In this document: positions 1 to 10,016 of the stretch, in pieces
Numbering within the stretch: the stretch's first letter is position 1
Layout: each line of letters begins with the position of its first letter
Source of the DNA: Myoxocephalus aenaeus
Taxonomy: Eukaryota > Chordata > Actinopteri > Perciformes > Cottidae
Direction: 5' to 3'
Assembly (NCBI GenBank): GCA_038501785.1
Contig: JBAMJR010000154.1
Location: 4,410,001 to 4,474,000 of the forward strand
Length of the DNA: 64,000 bases
The notes under the pieces: generated by a model
What the model saw: only the letters and a program-made list of their open reading frames with translations
Database searches by the model: none
Told to the model about the DNA's origin: nothing
Program-made: the position numbers and the translations under genes

Positions 1-316
1 TGTCCTAGATGACAGAACACCATGTTTGTTTGCACTTCACCAGAGAGGGACATTTATGTCAGATGAAGAGACAATAAGTGTCCATCATTACTCAGAGAAG
101 TGGCCAGCAGTACAAGAAGTATGGCAATGATGTTGCTTATGATGTGTTGCAAGGGGAAAGGGAAAGATCGGTTTAAATTTTCAGTTCCTGTTTTTATTGT
201 CCAGAGAGGGAAAACTGCATAAACATACACCATTTAATATAATCATATACAGGATTTGCATTCAACACTATCCTCTCCACAACTCATGAAAAAAATATAT
301 ATATACAGTAATCAGT
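1..316. other. Left-edge flank, no gene seen
   Basis: AT-rich sequence downstream of the TASL-like gene. I see no coding signal, RNA gene or recognisable mobile element apart from a short TA run near 294-306. Confidence 0.5.
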
Positions 317-322
317 TTTATT
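317..322 (-). terminator. Poly(A) signal of TASL-like gene
   Basis: TTTATT on the + strand reads AATAAA on the - strand, about 65 bases beyond the TASL-like stop codon. A second overlapping copy follows at 322-327. The position suits cleavage of a short 3' UTR. Confidence 0.5.
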
Positions 323-386
323 TTATTTTTATGGTGATAAAACTCAAATAAAAGGGAGTATTGATTGGGCGAGATCCTTACTGGGG

Positions 387-1328
387 TTACTCCCCTTTAT
401 TCTCTGTGAGTTGCTCCCTGGGTCCCTCATTTGAAATCTGCAGAAAGGGAGTGCTGATCTCACTTGACTGCATGTCACCAGCCACCCGCAGAAGGCAGCT
501 GAGGACCATGTCCTTGGCCAGGCCAGCCTCCAGGTTCCCTTCTCGACTCAGCTGCAAAGTGATCTGGTCTAGGCTGGTCAGGACCAGCTCTGAGCACAGC
601 AGAGGGCAAATGGGGCCAGCGTCAGAATTCGTACCAGGGGCCCCTTCCCTGGCCATGTTCTCCATCATGTATTGCTGGTACAAATCCAACAGTTTCTGCT
701 CCAGATAGTGGTTCAGCAGGGAGTTGGAGAACGGACCTTCACGGCCCTGGAACAAAAAGCTCCGATCCCGGGCGCTCCCCTGTCTCCAGCGGGTTGAACC
801 CCCCCTTGGTGGGTGCAGAAGTCCACCCTGAGATGTCTTCCCTGGGGGAGAATCCTCCGCAGCCGGGGGGACATCACAGGACTGGAGGAAAGGGCCGACA
901 GCCTGGGCGTCGGTGCAGAGCCGGAGCTCTCCATCATTAGTCGAGAGCGGCAGCACCTGGTCGCCTCCGATGTGGAGGTCGCTGTAATTTTGGCAGATGC
1001 TCTGACAGAAGGAGGGAACCAGGAAAGGGGCATCGCCAACTGAGCGAGCCTGAGCTGGGATCTCTATCCGCGGAGAGATCTGTCTGCCATCCAAGGACTG
1101 CAGCGGAGAAATGTACAACTCCGCTGAATCGCTCCTGTTGTGCATGCAACCTGTCGGCTCGGGGGAATCGTGATGGACGAGTGGAGTGCGTCTGATGGAG
1201 CCCGGCACCAGGGTAGCAGCTGCTCTCGGCAGCCCAAAAGCTCTCTGGGGAGCTTTCTGAGGAAGGGGTGGATCCAGCTCCTCCAATTCACCATAGGTCA
1301 TACTCAACAATCTGCCTTCACACAGCAT
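387..1328 (-). CDS. tasl: TASL-like endolysosomal TLR adaptor (CXorf21 family)
   Basis: Single coding exon of 313 aa (human TASL is about 301). TASL binds the lysosomal transporter SLC15A4 and recruits IRF5 downstream of TLR7/8/9. The match is seen in the N-terminal MLCEGRL (SLC15A4-binding end), in FLVPSFCQSICQNYSDLHI, in the block NSLLNHYLEQKLLDLYQQY, in SELVLTSLDQITLQLSRE, and in the C-terminal ISTPFLQIS. That last stretch carries a pLxIS motif (L296, I298, S299), the site that is phosphorylated to bind IRF5. The frame is open for 20 codons further upstream, but I start at 1328 because the family begins MLxEG and because a splice acceptor (TTTGTTGCAG) ends two bases before this ATG. This matches the family pattern of non-coding 5' exons followed by one coding exon. 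The gene is divergent from C13orf42 about 2.3 kb away. Human TASL is X-linked, so by location this copy could instead be the TASL2 paralogue. Confidence 0.88.
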   Translation of the reverse strand: MLCEGRLLSMTYGELEELDPPLPQKAPQRAFGLPRAAATLVPGSIRRTPLVHHDSPEPTGCMHNRSDSAELYISPLQSLDGRQISPRIEIPAQARSVGDAPFLVPSFCQSICQNYSDLHIGGDQVLPLSTNDGELRLCTDAQAVGPFLQSCDVPPAAEDSPPGKTSQGGLLHPPRGGSTRWRQGSARDRSFLFQGREGPFSNSLLNHYLEQKLLDLYQQYMMENMAREGAPGTNSDAGPICPLLCSELVLTSLDQITLQLSREGNLEAGLAKDMVLSCLLRVAGDMQSSEISTPFLQISNEGPREQLTENKGE

Positions 1329-1841
1329 GGCTGCAACAAAGCGCACATAAGCAGAAGCTGTCAGCCGAGTTATTAAAGCACACCACATGTCACTCAGTAT
1401 TCAACTTGTGATAAGATGCAACTGTCAACATACATTTATCTCTTCATTTTCATGTGTATTCTCATACTGACATGGACTAATGCCACACATCATTTACAGA
1501 CTGTAGACAGCTAGTTTGCAATACAAATACACATAACTCAACAGACAATACACAGTTCAGCAAAAAAACACAAAGATGCAATGAAATGACAACAAAACTC
1601 GATGACAAACATCGTTCATGAGTACATGAGTGATACCTTTTAAAAAAGCTGTTTCAACTTGGTCTGAAAGGATCGGATTCCTGATGAGTTCTGTGGGTAA
1701 GGAATACACACTGATAACCCAAACAGAAAATAAGAGGATTTAAGGCCTGATCCTTAAATTAGGATTTAAGGATAAGGCACCTCATCTCATATAATAATCA
1801 AAAGATGAATCATATTCCACTGAAACAAACATTGAACCTAC

Positions 1842-2000
1842 CTTTGACCAGATTCACAGTCTCTCCGTCAGCGTCCCTCCACAGTCTTCACCACGTCAGA
1901 GAAAAGCACTTCTTAGAAACATTGCATTTTCTATCGAGACACCCCTACAAAATGTGCAGACTGTATTCCATCAAGATCTGCAGGAATGTTGTGTGAGGGT
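1842..2000 (-). other. Putative 5' UTR exon of TASL-like gene
   Basis: On the - strand a good donor (CAAAG then GTAGGT, exon end 1842) lies about 510 bases upstream of the acceptor in front of the TASL-like start. This is the expected arrangement for a non-coding first exon. The 5' limit is a guess. No coding potential is claimed. Confidence 0.35.
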
Positions 2001-2017
2001 TGTTCTTATACCACCCC

Positions 2018-2028
2018 AAGAGGAAGTG
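2018..2028. promoter_or_regulatory. PU.1/ETS-type motif upstream of TASL-like gene
   Basis: AAGAGGAAGTG is a close match to the purine-rich PU.1 (SPI1) box typical of myeloid and B-cell promoters. It sits just upstream of the putative first exon. TASL is known as an immune-cell gene, so the site is plausible as its core promoter element. This is inference from a single motif. Confidence 0.3.
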
Positions 2029-2029
2029 G

Positions 2030-3587
2030 GTATGCAACATATTTTCTCTGCCTTCTCATTTCTGCAAATTCAATGTTGCAGCTGGTTTAAGCATTCATAT
2101 GTATAAACTCACCATTTCAGCAATTAATATCTTGTTTTTGATCGTTACAGACAGGCTGATCATATCTCCATCTAGTCTTCTACTTTTGTCAATCATATCT
2201 CTTTTACATCTTCACATGGAGATGCATCTGCATTAGTATTTCCTCTGGCCAGATGAAGTGAAATGGCAGATGTGTTATTATACGCTGTCAAAAGAAACCA
2301 CCTCGGTTTTGTTTCTCTGTAAAAACAGGTGTATAAAGTGAAAAGCAGAAAAGAAAGTTCTAATTAATGTGATCACAATTTACTGATTCCTGTTTTCGTT
2401 TTCTGATACGTGACATGCATCTTTTGGGTCGAACAACTGCTGTATGGAGCTCCTAGCTTCACTCCTCCGCCGCCAAAAGCAGAAGTGTGACCTCACGCTC
2501 GGTTATGTAACCACAACTCATCAGTTCCTCCTTGAAACCATGCCTACTCTTCAGCATTCATTCTTGCATTTGTTTTTGCATTCATTTGAACATATAGAAA
2601 TGGGGATGGAGGGTGACATGTACATTTGCCCGAGACCTTGGAATAAAACTTAATTTCACCAGTTGTGAAATAATTGTTTTTTATGTATTTATTTGCACAC
2701 CTCTGTGGTAGAAACCTTTGTATGAATCTTATATCTGGTGAAAGTGGTGGAAACTTTGGGTTGTATTCATCGATGCAAATATTGCCAAGGTGAAAGTACC
2801 TTGTCTGCATATATGACATATAAGACTTTCGTATTCAGACTTCCCCTGCTTGCAGCAGGTAAGCCCAACAATAGAAGCACATGAAACACGAGAGAACGTG
2901 TTTTATTATTAATCAGGCGAGGAAACCTAGACATAAGTCAAAATCGTATAACTTTGAATTTGTTACAATATCCTGGTCATTTATACAATGGAATTATATA
3001 TTTTGATATTTAGAGCATATAAAAGCATTTTCATATAAACCCCAGACATTGTAACACTTTAACCCACCAGTTCAGCCTATCATGTATGTTCTTTTCTAAG
3101 ATCTCCTGTTTTGTCGAACACGTGGTTTATTAAGAGGTGGATTCACATTCACAAGCAGGGAAACTACAGGCCCTGTTGGAGTTTGTTGGATTGCTGGCTG
3201 CTATTTTGTTTTCGTCCGCTAAGTCTTGTATGAGTCAGGACATCTGACACAGGCCGGCTGCTCAGAGGTAATGGTAGCACAAAGTGTCGAGTTACCGACC
3301 CGTTTCTACAGCAATGTTGCTGAGCAACAGCCGATAACACTAGAGACACGCTGAGGTCAGGATAGACGTGAGACTTTTGCTTTTGTGTGACGAGAGCAGC
3401 CTTTTCGCAATTTCAGCACCCGGGACAGCGACCGGCCTCAGTGAACGGCTCCTGTCAGGCTTTAAAGGCGTTTCTGCTTGTTGTTTTTTTAGACACATTG
3501 GTCTGCTTGAAGGGACGGACATGGATGGATGCTTCACAAACTCTCAGGAAGTTAAGTCTGAAAGCCTGAAAGACTCCATTTAGAGGA
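2030..3587. other. Intergenic region between TASL-like gene and C13orf42
   Basis: No coding exon was recognised. The first 1 kb is AT-rich and unremarkable. The GC content rises from about 3300, consistent with the promoter and 5' UTR of the C13orf42 homologue that begins at 3588. Confidence 0.4.
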
Positions 3588-4519
3588 ATGTTCAAGAAGA
3601 TTAATAACGGGTTCCGGCCCAACCATCACGGACACAGAGGGCAGGATGGTGGTGGTGGGCTTCGGTCCGAGCAGGACTACCACAACGCCTGCACCATCAG
3701 GCTGGTCCGCAGCACCTCCATGCTCGTGGTGGGAGAGAAAACTCATGCAGCCGTGGACTCAACTTTAAAACGGAGCAAAAGTACAGTGAGCATCGAGTCG
3801 ACCTTATACTATTATCAGAGACAAGAGGACAGGATATGGCTGTACTCTCAGAATCAGAACTGCCTGGAGTACCTTGAAGCGCTCGTGGCTTTGAGACGAC
3901 AATACACAAAAAGTGTGACCGACTTGAAAAGTAACCACACCAAGGCCACAGCGTCCTCCAAGAAGAAGCATGCACCCCCGCCGCCTGCAAAACCGGTAAG
4001 CTTAAACCACCTATCCCAGAGCACACGGCAGGCAACATCAAAGACAAACGTTCTCCCGTTTGTTTTCTACCCGCAGGTATCAAGAGCCAAACCCTCTGCA
4101 CCTCCAGTCCCCAGCGAGGAGGACACGTTGCAGTTCTTTGACGCGGTCATCGCAGGCTGCGACAGCGAACCTCTGCGCAAACCGTATCTGGATGATGGAC
4201 ACGCAGACGTGGACTTCATAGGTGGGTTTAAAATCCCTCTCTTTCACTGACATGATGCTGGTACTAGGACACGCAAGCTTTAAACTACATCGTTTAGATA
4301 TGATGTTGTAAACTGGGTTTACTTTAGGGTTAGACAATGGTGGAAATCAATTAAGTAGATTTACTCGAGTAGCTACTGTATACAAAATATAAGATGATTT
4401 GTTTTTTATTAATATGATGTATTGCTTTAAATACAACAACCCACCAATATGTAAAGTTGTTAAATTATTTCCATGGTGAAAGCTGTTTTAGTGTATGTAC
4501 ATTAATAATAATTGCCAAT

Positions 4520-4567
<48 letters not shown>

Positions 4568-6301
4568 CTATAACAGTACAAAGGTTGTTCGTATGGCATA
4601 ATGAGTACTTTTGAGCTGTTGCTTTGTGTACATTTCTCTGATACTATTTCCCTACATTTTACTTATTTCAGGGCTCCAGACTGCGACCAAATGGTTGCAT
4701 TTTGCGCCTAAAATTAGACACAGTGCGACTACATTTTTCATCTACTCGCGCATGCGCGACCAGTATTTCTTTTTTTTTTTTTTTTTTATTAAATATTTTT
4801 GTTGCCGACAAACTTGTTCTACACTTCAGCCCACTATAGTTAGCGGCAGGCACGTGCACAGATAGACCCCTAGTGGTGCTCAAGCACCTGCCCTTTTGCA
4901 TTTATTTGAGTTCTTTGCATTATTGAATTTCGCCCCGACATGCTCCGCGGCGCTCACGAGCCCCCGCGCGCCCCTCCTCCTCCTCCACGTAGTGCTCATG
5001 CAGCGCTGAGCGCCAGACGGGTGCAGCTACTTCTTCTCTGACCCGCAGCATCAGACAAACGGGTAGTGACGTGTTTGTGCAATCCCCCGACGTTGTTTGG
5101 TGATAAATTAACCACAACATTAACGCCGCTGAAAACATTACGTCGCAACTGGTCCGACGTGTTTATAAATGTCACGAGAATTCACAGCTAGAAAAAAATT
5201 ACAAAAATGCGATTAACTTGGCATTCATCCTCTGCATGGAAATCAGCACCCAGCATGTGAAGTCACTGCTCTTCATCAAACGCTCTGCAACAAGAAAGCC
5301 TGGACCACTCCACAACCTCAAGCTAACTGATGGTGTAATTCACACAATAAGCATTGAGGTCTGAGGAGAAGTTCAGGAGATATTTCAAGGTGCGTCAGAG
5401 AAACAGAGGCTCTCAACATTCCTTTACCTACTGTTGTGCCTGGTCAGGAGAGGACACGGAAAGTTGCCTGTTATTCATTTATTTATTCAATTTGATGATT
5501 TTAGTTAGTTTGTTAACAAAAATAAATATATAAGTTGAAAATATCCTACTGTTTTTTATTTATTATTTTTAATTTCCTAAATAATTTTGGCGATGGTTGC
5601 CCTTTTTTTGGGTTTGAGCATCTGCCCCCAAAATGTTTGTGCACGTGCCTGGTTAGCGGTGATGCCTGGGGGGGGGGGGGGGGGGGGGGGGGGGAATGAC
5701 CACTGTGATAGGCTAATGTGTGAAAAGAGGCGGGTCTTGGGGGTTATCGCGCGAATCCACAGATTTCACATAGCGGTGTCTCCTGTAGACAATGGACAAT
5801 GGCGAAGCGGACTATCAGTTCGTACTTTCTTCTTAAACCTAATGATCTAGAGAAGACAAATCCCGAGAATGAGTCCGACTCAGATTGTGAGGAAACGGTC
5901 GTGGCGAAAAAAGGCAGGAAATTCAGCTTTCGCGATGAGTGGCTGCGCGAGTTCACCTAAGATTGTAGTGTATGCATTTATTGTCAAAGTATTTATCAGT
6001 AATACAGTGAAAATGATAGGAAAACTTTGCAAGTCGATTTATAGTGTGCGCCCCTAAATGTTCTGCTTGCGCCCCTAAAATTTTAAGTTAGGGGCCACTG
6101 TGCTCCTAGTAAAAAAAGTTAGTCTGGAGCCCTGTATTTAACTGAATATTTCCTCCACCAATGGGGATGAGAGATGATCGGTAATGTCAGTAGTTTTACT
6201 CAAGAACTGTATTTAACTTTACTTGGGTATCTCTATTGTATACTACTTATAGGCCTCTACATTTAGGTTTTACATACAGAAACAAATTACCCACCAATTG
6301 A

Positions 6302-6354
<53 letters not shown>

Positions 6355-7273
6355 AGGGGTAGCCAACACGGTGCCCGCGGGCACCTGGTTAGCTTCCTAA
6401 CACCCTCTATGTACCAACGTAAAAACAGCTGTTCAGTTGGCCTGCGGTCCTTTTCAGCATCAATGAATGAATGTGTTTACTGAAGAAAAAAAATACGCCA
6501 GAATCTTACAAAATACTGTGATATTAATTTTTGGCCATACCGCCCAGCCCTAACTCCGACCATTTCTGAAGGGGGTTAGATAGAGTTAGATAGTTAGATA
6601 GGGGTTAAATAGATAGTGATCTGTGCAACTTTGTTGTTCAGGAAGTTTGTATCAAACAAGTAGCCCTTCGTATTATTTTGTACCCTTGAAGTAGCTCTCG
6701 GCTTCAAAAAGGTTGGTGACCCCTGATATATACATATATATTAGCTAGGTTTGAAGATATCGGCCCTAGAGATGTTTGCCTTCTCTCTGATATGATGGGA
6801 CTACATGGCACTCGACTTGTAATGCAATGTCTGTTTCCAGAAATCATGAGGTGGTTTTGTCGCGATAAACCACAGACCGTGTTCTGAGCAGTTTTGTGTC
6901 GGAAATATTTCTACCAAATTACACCGCCAACCGTATCCGAAGGAAGCGTGCATCTACTCCTGGACGAGAGGCTCATGCTCGTGACAACACGAGGTGTAAA
7001 CATTAATTGTGTCCTCCTCGGCTGAGCTGTAGTGTTGATCTAGTTCAGGGGTGTTAGGTAAGCTCGCCGTATCAAGTAGAGATGCACGCTCACAACAAGG
7101 TCTGCGGTTTGTGATGAGTAACAGGGTCTGGATGTCTGGAAAGAGACATTGCTGACCACCACAAGCCAAGTGTCATATAGTCCAATTGAATTTCAGAGAA
7201 GGCAGACATCTCCAAAACTAGGGAGCGCACACCAAAATAATGTAGATTGATAAAAAGCTCTACGGGTAAGAGA

Positions 7274-7321
<48 letters not shown>

Positions 7322-8599
7322 ATTTTGGAGTAAACTGTCCCTTTAAGGATATTAAGATGGCTGAGGTCAGAGATGGACATTCACTCAGGTACTGAGCTTA
7401 AGGCCCTTACACACATCCATGGTGCACCCACACAGGTGTTTTAATCTATTTATTCAATTGTATACTGTGTGGTGTATTAACTTGTTCATTTAAAAAAAAA
7501 CTGCATATATTTGAATGTGTAGGATTGTGCACTTGACTCTCACTTTTTTGTCCGTTGTTTTTACTCATTCATTTCTAGATTGCAATTTTCATATGTTAAA
7601 TTCAGGTGATATTTTATATTGCTATATTTTAGACCGTAGCACGAGTAGTAGTTGTTGTTTGTCACAGTTTAGTGTAAGATGTAACTCCACCTGGACCAGC
7701 TACATTAAAATGCTCCTTACATGTTAAGTCATACTTATGATACTTAATCCAGACCTTGTAATGGAATATTATTACATTGATATACTGTTACTTTTAATTA
7801 TTTCTCAAAAGCAGGCAGCACAGGTAAATGGACCCGTACTTGTATAGCGCTTTTTTAGTCTTCCGACCACTTGCTCAGCGCTTTAAAACTACATGACATC
7901 ATTCACGAGAGGAGCTACCATTCAAGGTCCCACATCAGGATTATCAACCATTCATCCACCGTAGGCGCAGCTACGGGAGCAATTTGGGGTTAAGTGTCTT
8001 GCTCAAGGACACATCGACATGGGCTAGCGGAGCCGGGGATCGAACCGCCGATCCTCTGATTGAGGGACGACCCTGCTCACCACTGAGTCACAGTCGCCCC
8101 AGGTGTAACTAATAATGTTTATGAGGCCTCAATGTTTTCAGTCAGCGGTCACTCTAGAGCTGAACGGGCACACTTGAAGTGAATGCAGTCATTATTAGTG
8201 CTAGACATCAATTGTAAAATACTCATTTGTTCATTGCCCAAGGTCGACTTAATCTCATTTCAATGGCCGCTGCTTAATTAAAATCATCCTCTTAAGGTCC
8301 AGGATTTAAAAGCTACAGGTTCTTCCTCTGTGCTCTTCCTTCCCACAGTGGCCTCCAGCTCGGCCGAACACGACCTCCACTCCAACTGGGTCTTGCGGGT
8401 TCCTCGGGTCGCAGAGGACTCCAAGCAGAAAGCAGTTCATGACCGTGCCAATGAAGAAAAAACAACAACAAAGAAGAAAAAGCAGAGCGGGTCCACGAGC
8501 AGCCGACTGCGGCTGCAGAGGAACCCGATCCATCTGCCCAAAGTGGTGGAGAGTGCCTTCCAGACACTGCGCTTCAAGCCCAAATTAAAAAAGCAGTGA
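3588..8599 (+). CDS. C13orf42 homologue, uncharacterised protein (3 coding exons)
   Basis: Coding exons 3588-3995, 4077-4221 and 8349-8599 (ending in TGA) splice in frame to 267 aa. All boundaries are GT-AG (donors GTAAGC and GTGGGT; acceptors CCGCAG and CCACAG). The match to C13orf42 is seen in the start MFKKI, in VRSTSMLVVG, in LYYYQRQEDRIWLYSQNQ followed by LEYLEALVALRRQY, in DVDFIVASSSAEHDLHSNW (created only across the second splice junction), in LRVPR and in HLPKVVESAFQTLRFKPK. A basic, proline-rich stretch (KKKHAPPPPAKP) ends exon 1. The protein has no assigned function; I see no signal peptide or membrane segment. It ends in LKKQ shortly after the conserved FKPK, so it may lack the longer C-terminal tail I recall for the human protein. 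Genes flanking C13orf42 in human 13q14 (RNASEH2B) also flank it here. Confidence 0.82.
3996..4076 (+). other. Short intron 1 of C13orf42
   Basis: An 81-bp intron between GTAAGC and CCGCAG. The frame stays open through it, so a retained-intron product is possible, but the amino acids it would add do not resemble the family and the flanking exons join cleanly without it. Confidence 0.6.
4526..4566. repeat. (TA)n microsatellite
   Basis: About 20 TA units in intron 2 of the C13orf42 homologue. Confidence 0.9.
4847..5651. mobile_element. Nested hAT element with perfect 8-bp target duplication
   Basis: An 805-bp element inserted into the outer transposon. The ends are CAGGCACGTGCACA and its exact complement TGTGCACGTGCCTG. 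The flanks carry the identical 8-mer GTTAGCGG (4839-4846 and 5652-5659), the hallmark of hAT integration. The interior has a GC-rich stretch (4930-5000) and no convincing ORF, so it is non-autonomous. The intact duplication implies that this insertion is fairly recent and younger than the outer element. Confidence 0.88.
5668..5694. repeat. Poly(G) run of 27
   Basis: An uninterrupted G run directly after the nested element's right target duplication, inside the outer hAT element. Runs of this length are prone to length error in assemblies and can form G-quadruplexes. Confidence 0.85.
5799..5960 (+). pseudogene. hAT transposase N-terminal fragment (53 codons)
   Basis: A short ORF in the outer element starts MAKRTISSYFLLK and contains an acidic patch followed by KKGRKFSFRDEWLREF, then stops. 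Basic start plus 'F.(D/E)(E/S)W(L)..F' is characteristic of the beginning of ZNF862/KIAA1586-type hAT transposases, ahead of the zinc finger. The catalytic core is missing, so this is a relic left by internal deletion. Confidence 0.55.
6304..6352. repeat. (TA)n microsatellite split by hAT insertion
   Basis: About 24 TA units ending exactly at the left end of the 372-bp hAT element. A short piece of the same TA tract resumes on the far side (6726-6740). Confidence 0.9.
6354..6725. mobile_element. 372-bp non-autonomous hAT element
   Basis: The left end CAGGGGTAGCCAAC and right end GTTGGTGACCCCTG form the classic hAT inverted repeat (13 of 14 match). Identical 8-bp flanks ATATATAC (6346-6353 and 6726-6733) are the target duplication, although the AT-repeat target makes the duplication less informative than usual. 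No ORF. Confidence 0.85.
7278..7317. repeat. (TA)n microsatellite
   Basis: About 20 TA units in intron 2 of the C13orf42 homologue. Confidence 0.9.
7823..8100 (+). repeat. Teleost interspersed repeat (GCTCAAGGACAC/GGGGATCGAACC family)
   Basis: The unit GGTAAATGGACCCGTACTTG, the middle GTCTTGCTCAAGGACACATC, the GGGGATCGAACCGCCGATCC block and the end ACTGAGTCACAGTCGCCCC are familiar from thousands of fish-genome copies. The GATCGAACC block resembles a tRNA B-box, but the class of this repeat is not decided here. It ends about 250 bp before C13orf42 exon 3. Confidence 0.7.
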
Positions 8600-8723
8600 A
8601 GCTTGATAAGACATTTGAAACCACCAGCACTGCCACTCTGTTGAAGTAGAGCTCAACCTAGTTTGTATGATCTGCTAAAACTCCATCCAGAATATTCATA
8701 TTAACATATTTAAAAGGAATTGT

Positions 8724-8729
8724 AATAAA
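8724..8729 (+). terminator. Poly(A) signal of C13orf42
   Basis: AATAAA 125 bases past the stop codon on the coding strand; the best placed signal for a short 3' UTR. Confidence 0.5.
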
Positions 8730-9338
8730 GCAAATATCCAAACTAAAATATATCTGTCCAGTTGATGAAGTTAATTCCTTGTTTTTCACAGTAGACATTT
8801 TGACTTGTCATAGTTGGATGACCACAGATGTTACTAATAACATGAACAATATCTCTGTTCTATTCAAGAGCTAAGACAGGTCAAAATGTATTTAGTGACA
8901 GTTTACTGAAATAACAGCAGAAATACCATACTCTAACAAAAAACTTGACAGAAGTATGTGAGTATTATCAGAAAGTGTGTTTAAAGTTTAAGTACTTATT
9001 AAGCATAATGGCTTCTTTCAGAATGTTATATTAATATATTATTCTGTTTTAATCACTATCAAATACATGCAAAAGCATTTGAATCTTGTAGTTTGTCAAT
9101 GTGGAACCAAGTGGAGATATTTGATATACTATTCTGAAGATGAATAGTATATCACTGCATCATGAAAGGGAGTCATGTGTTTCTTTTTTTAAGTAAAATC
9201 ATATTCATAAAAGTAACTAGTAACATAGTTGTCAAATAAATAGAAAAGGGTACAATATTTTCTTTTGAAATGTAGTGAATAGAGGTATAAAGTAAAAATA
9301 CTTAAGTCCTAACATTTACTGATATTTTACCAATTTTT
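8730..9338. other. Spacer between convergent C13orf42 and RNASEH2B
   Basis: AT-rich, no gene recognised. It separates the 3' ends of two converging genes. Confidence 0.5.
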
Positions 9339-9344
9339 TTTATT
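9339..9344 (-). terminator. Poly(A) signal of RNASEH2B
   Basis: TTTATT on + reads AATAAA on -, about 40 bases after the RNASEH2B stop codon, giving a very short 3' UTR. Confidence 0.5.
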
Positions 9345-9383
9345 ACAAATGTTTCATATACAAAACCAGAAACTATACAACAT

Positions 9384-9918
9384 TCATTTCTTTTCTACTT
9401 TGACCTTGGGACTGAAGAAGGAGGACATTGTCTTCATGCCAGTCTTGTCTACTTTAGCAAGAGATTTCTGAGCCGAAGTCATCTTCTTGGGCGGCTGGAA
9501 TAAGGGACAAAAAGAAAAATCAATACGACTCCACACCTTTCATTACATACTATATGAACTTTATGATACATTGTTCCACAAAGTAATCTCCTTTGACCCA
9601 TATATGTATGCTACAGACACGGCTTACAGAAAGTGTTCAACAAACAGGAGCTACACTCACAATCACTCAAGGTCTTCATAAAAAAGAAACTTCAGCAATG
9701 AAAGCAAAGAAATTATGACATCACCAAAACAAATGATGCTCGGAGCAAATCATTGTTCGGTCTATTCAGGCAGACTGCTCCAGGTACACTCACTTTCCGC
9801 GCAAAGTCTGCACTGTTGAATTTGGTATAGTCCTCTTCGGCCTCCACTGGTTTGTCTGAAAGTTTCCGCTTCTGCCAAACGAGGAAGTAAAACAAGCTTC
9901 AACCACAGAAACAAACAC

Positions 9919-10016
<98 letters not shown>

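Larger units (their letters stand above)
4669..6134 (+). mobile_element. hAT-type DNA transposon remnant, outer element (interrupted)
   Basis: The ends form perfect 14-bp terminal inverted repeats (CAGGGCTCCAGACT at 4669, its complement ending at 6134). They are flanked by the direct repeat TATTT (4664-4668 and 6135-6139), consistent with a 5-bp target-site duplication. Subterminal sequence is also mirrored (GCGCCTAAAATTAG on the left, CGCCCCTAAAATTTT on the right). Without the inserted second element it is about 650 bp. It keeps a short remnant of transposase coding sequence (5799-5960) and so is an internally deleted, non-autonomous copy. Confidence 0.8.

Noticed and set aside
3996..4250. 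Single-exon reading of C13orf42 (220 aa) through the first intron
   Set aside because: The canonical 81-bp intron and the homology restored across the second junction (DVDFIVASSSAEHDLHSNW) support the spliced model.
7823..8100. tRNA-like B-box (GGGGATCGAACC) suggesting a tRNA gene
   Set aside because: No A box or cloverleaf; the block belongs to an abundant interspersed repeat.
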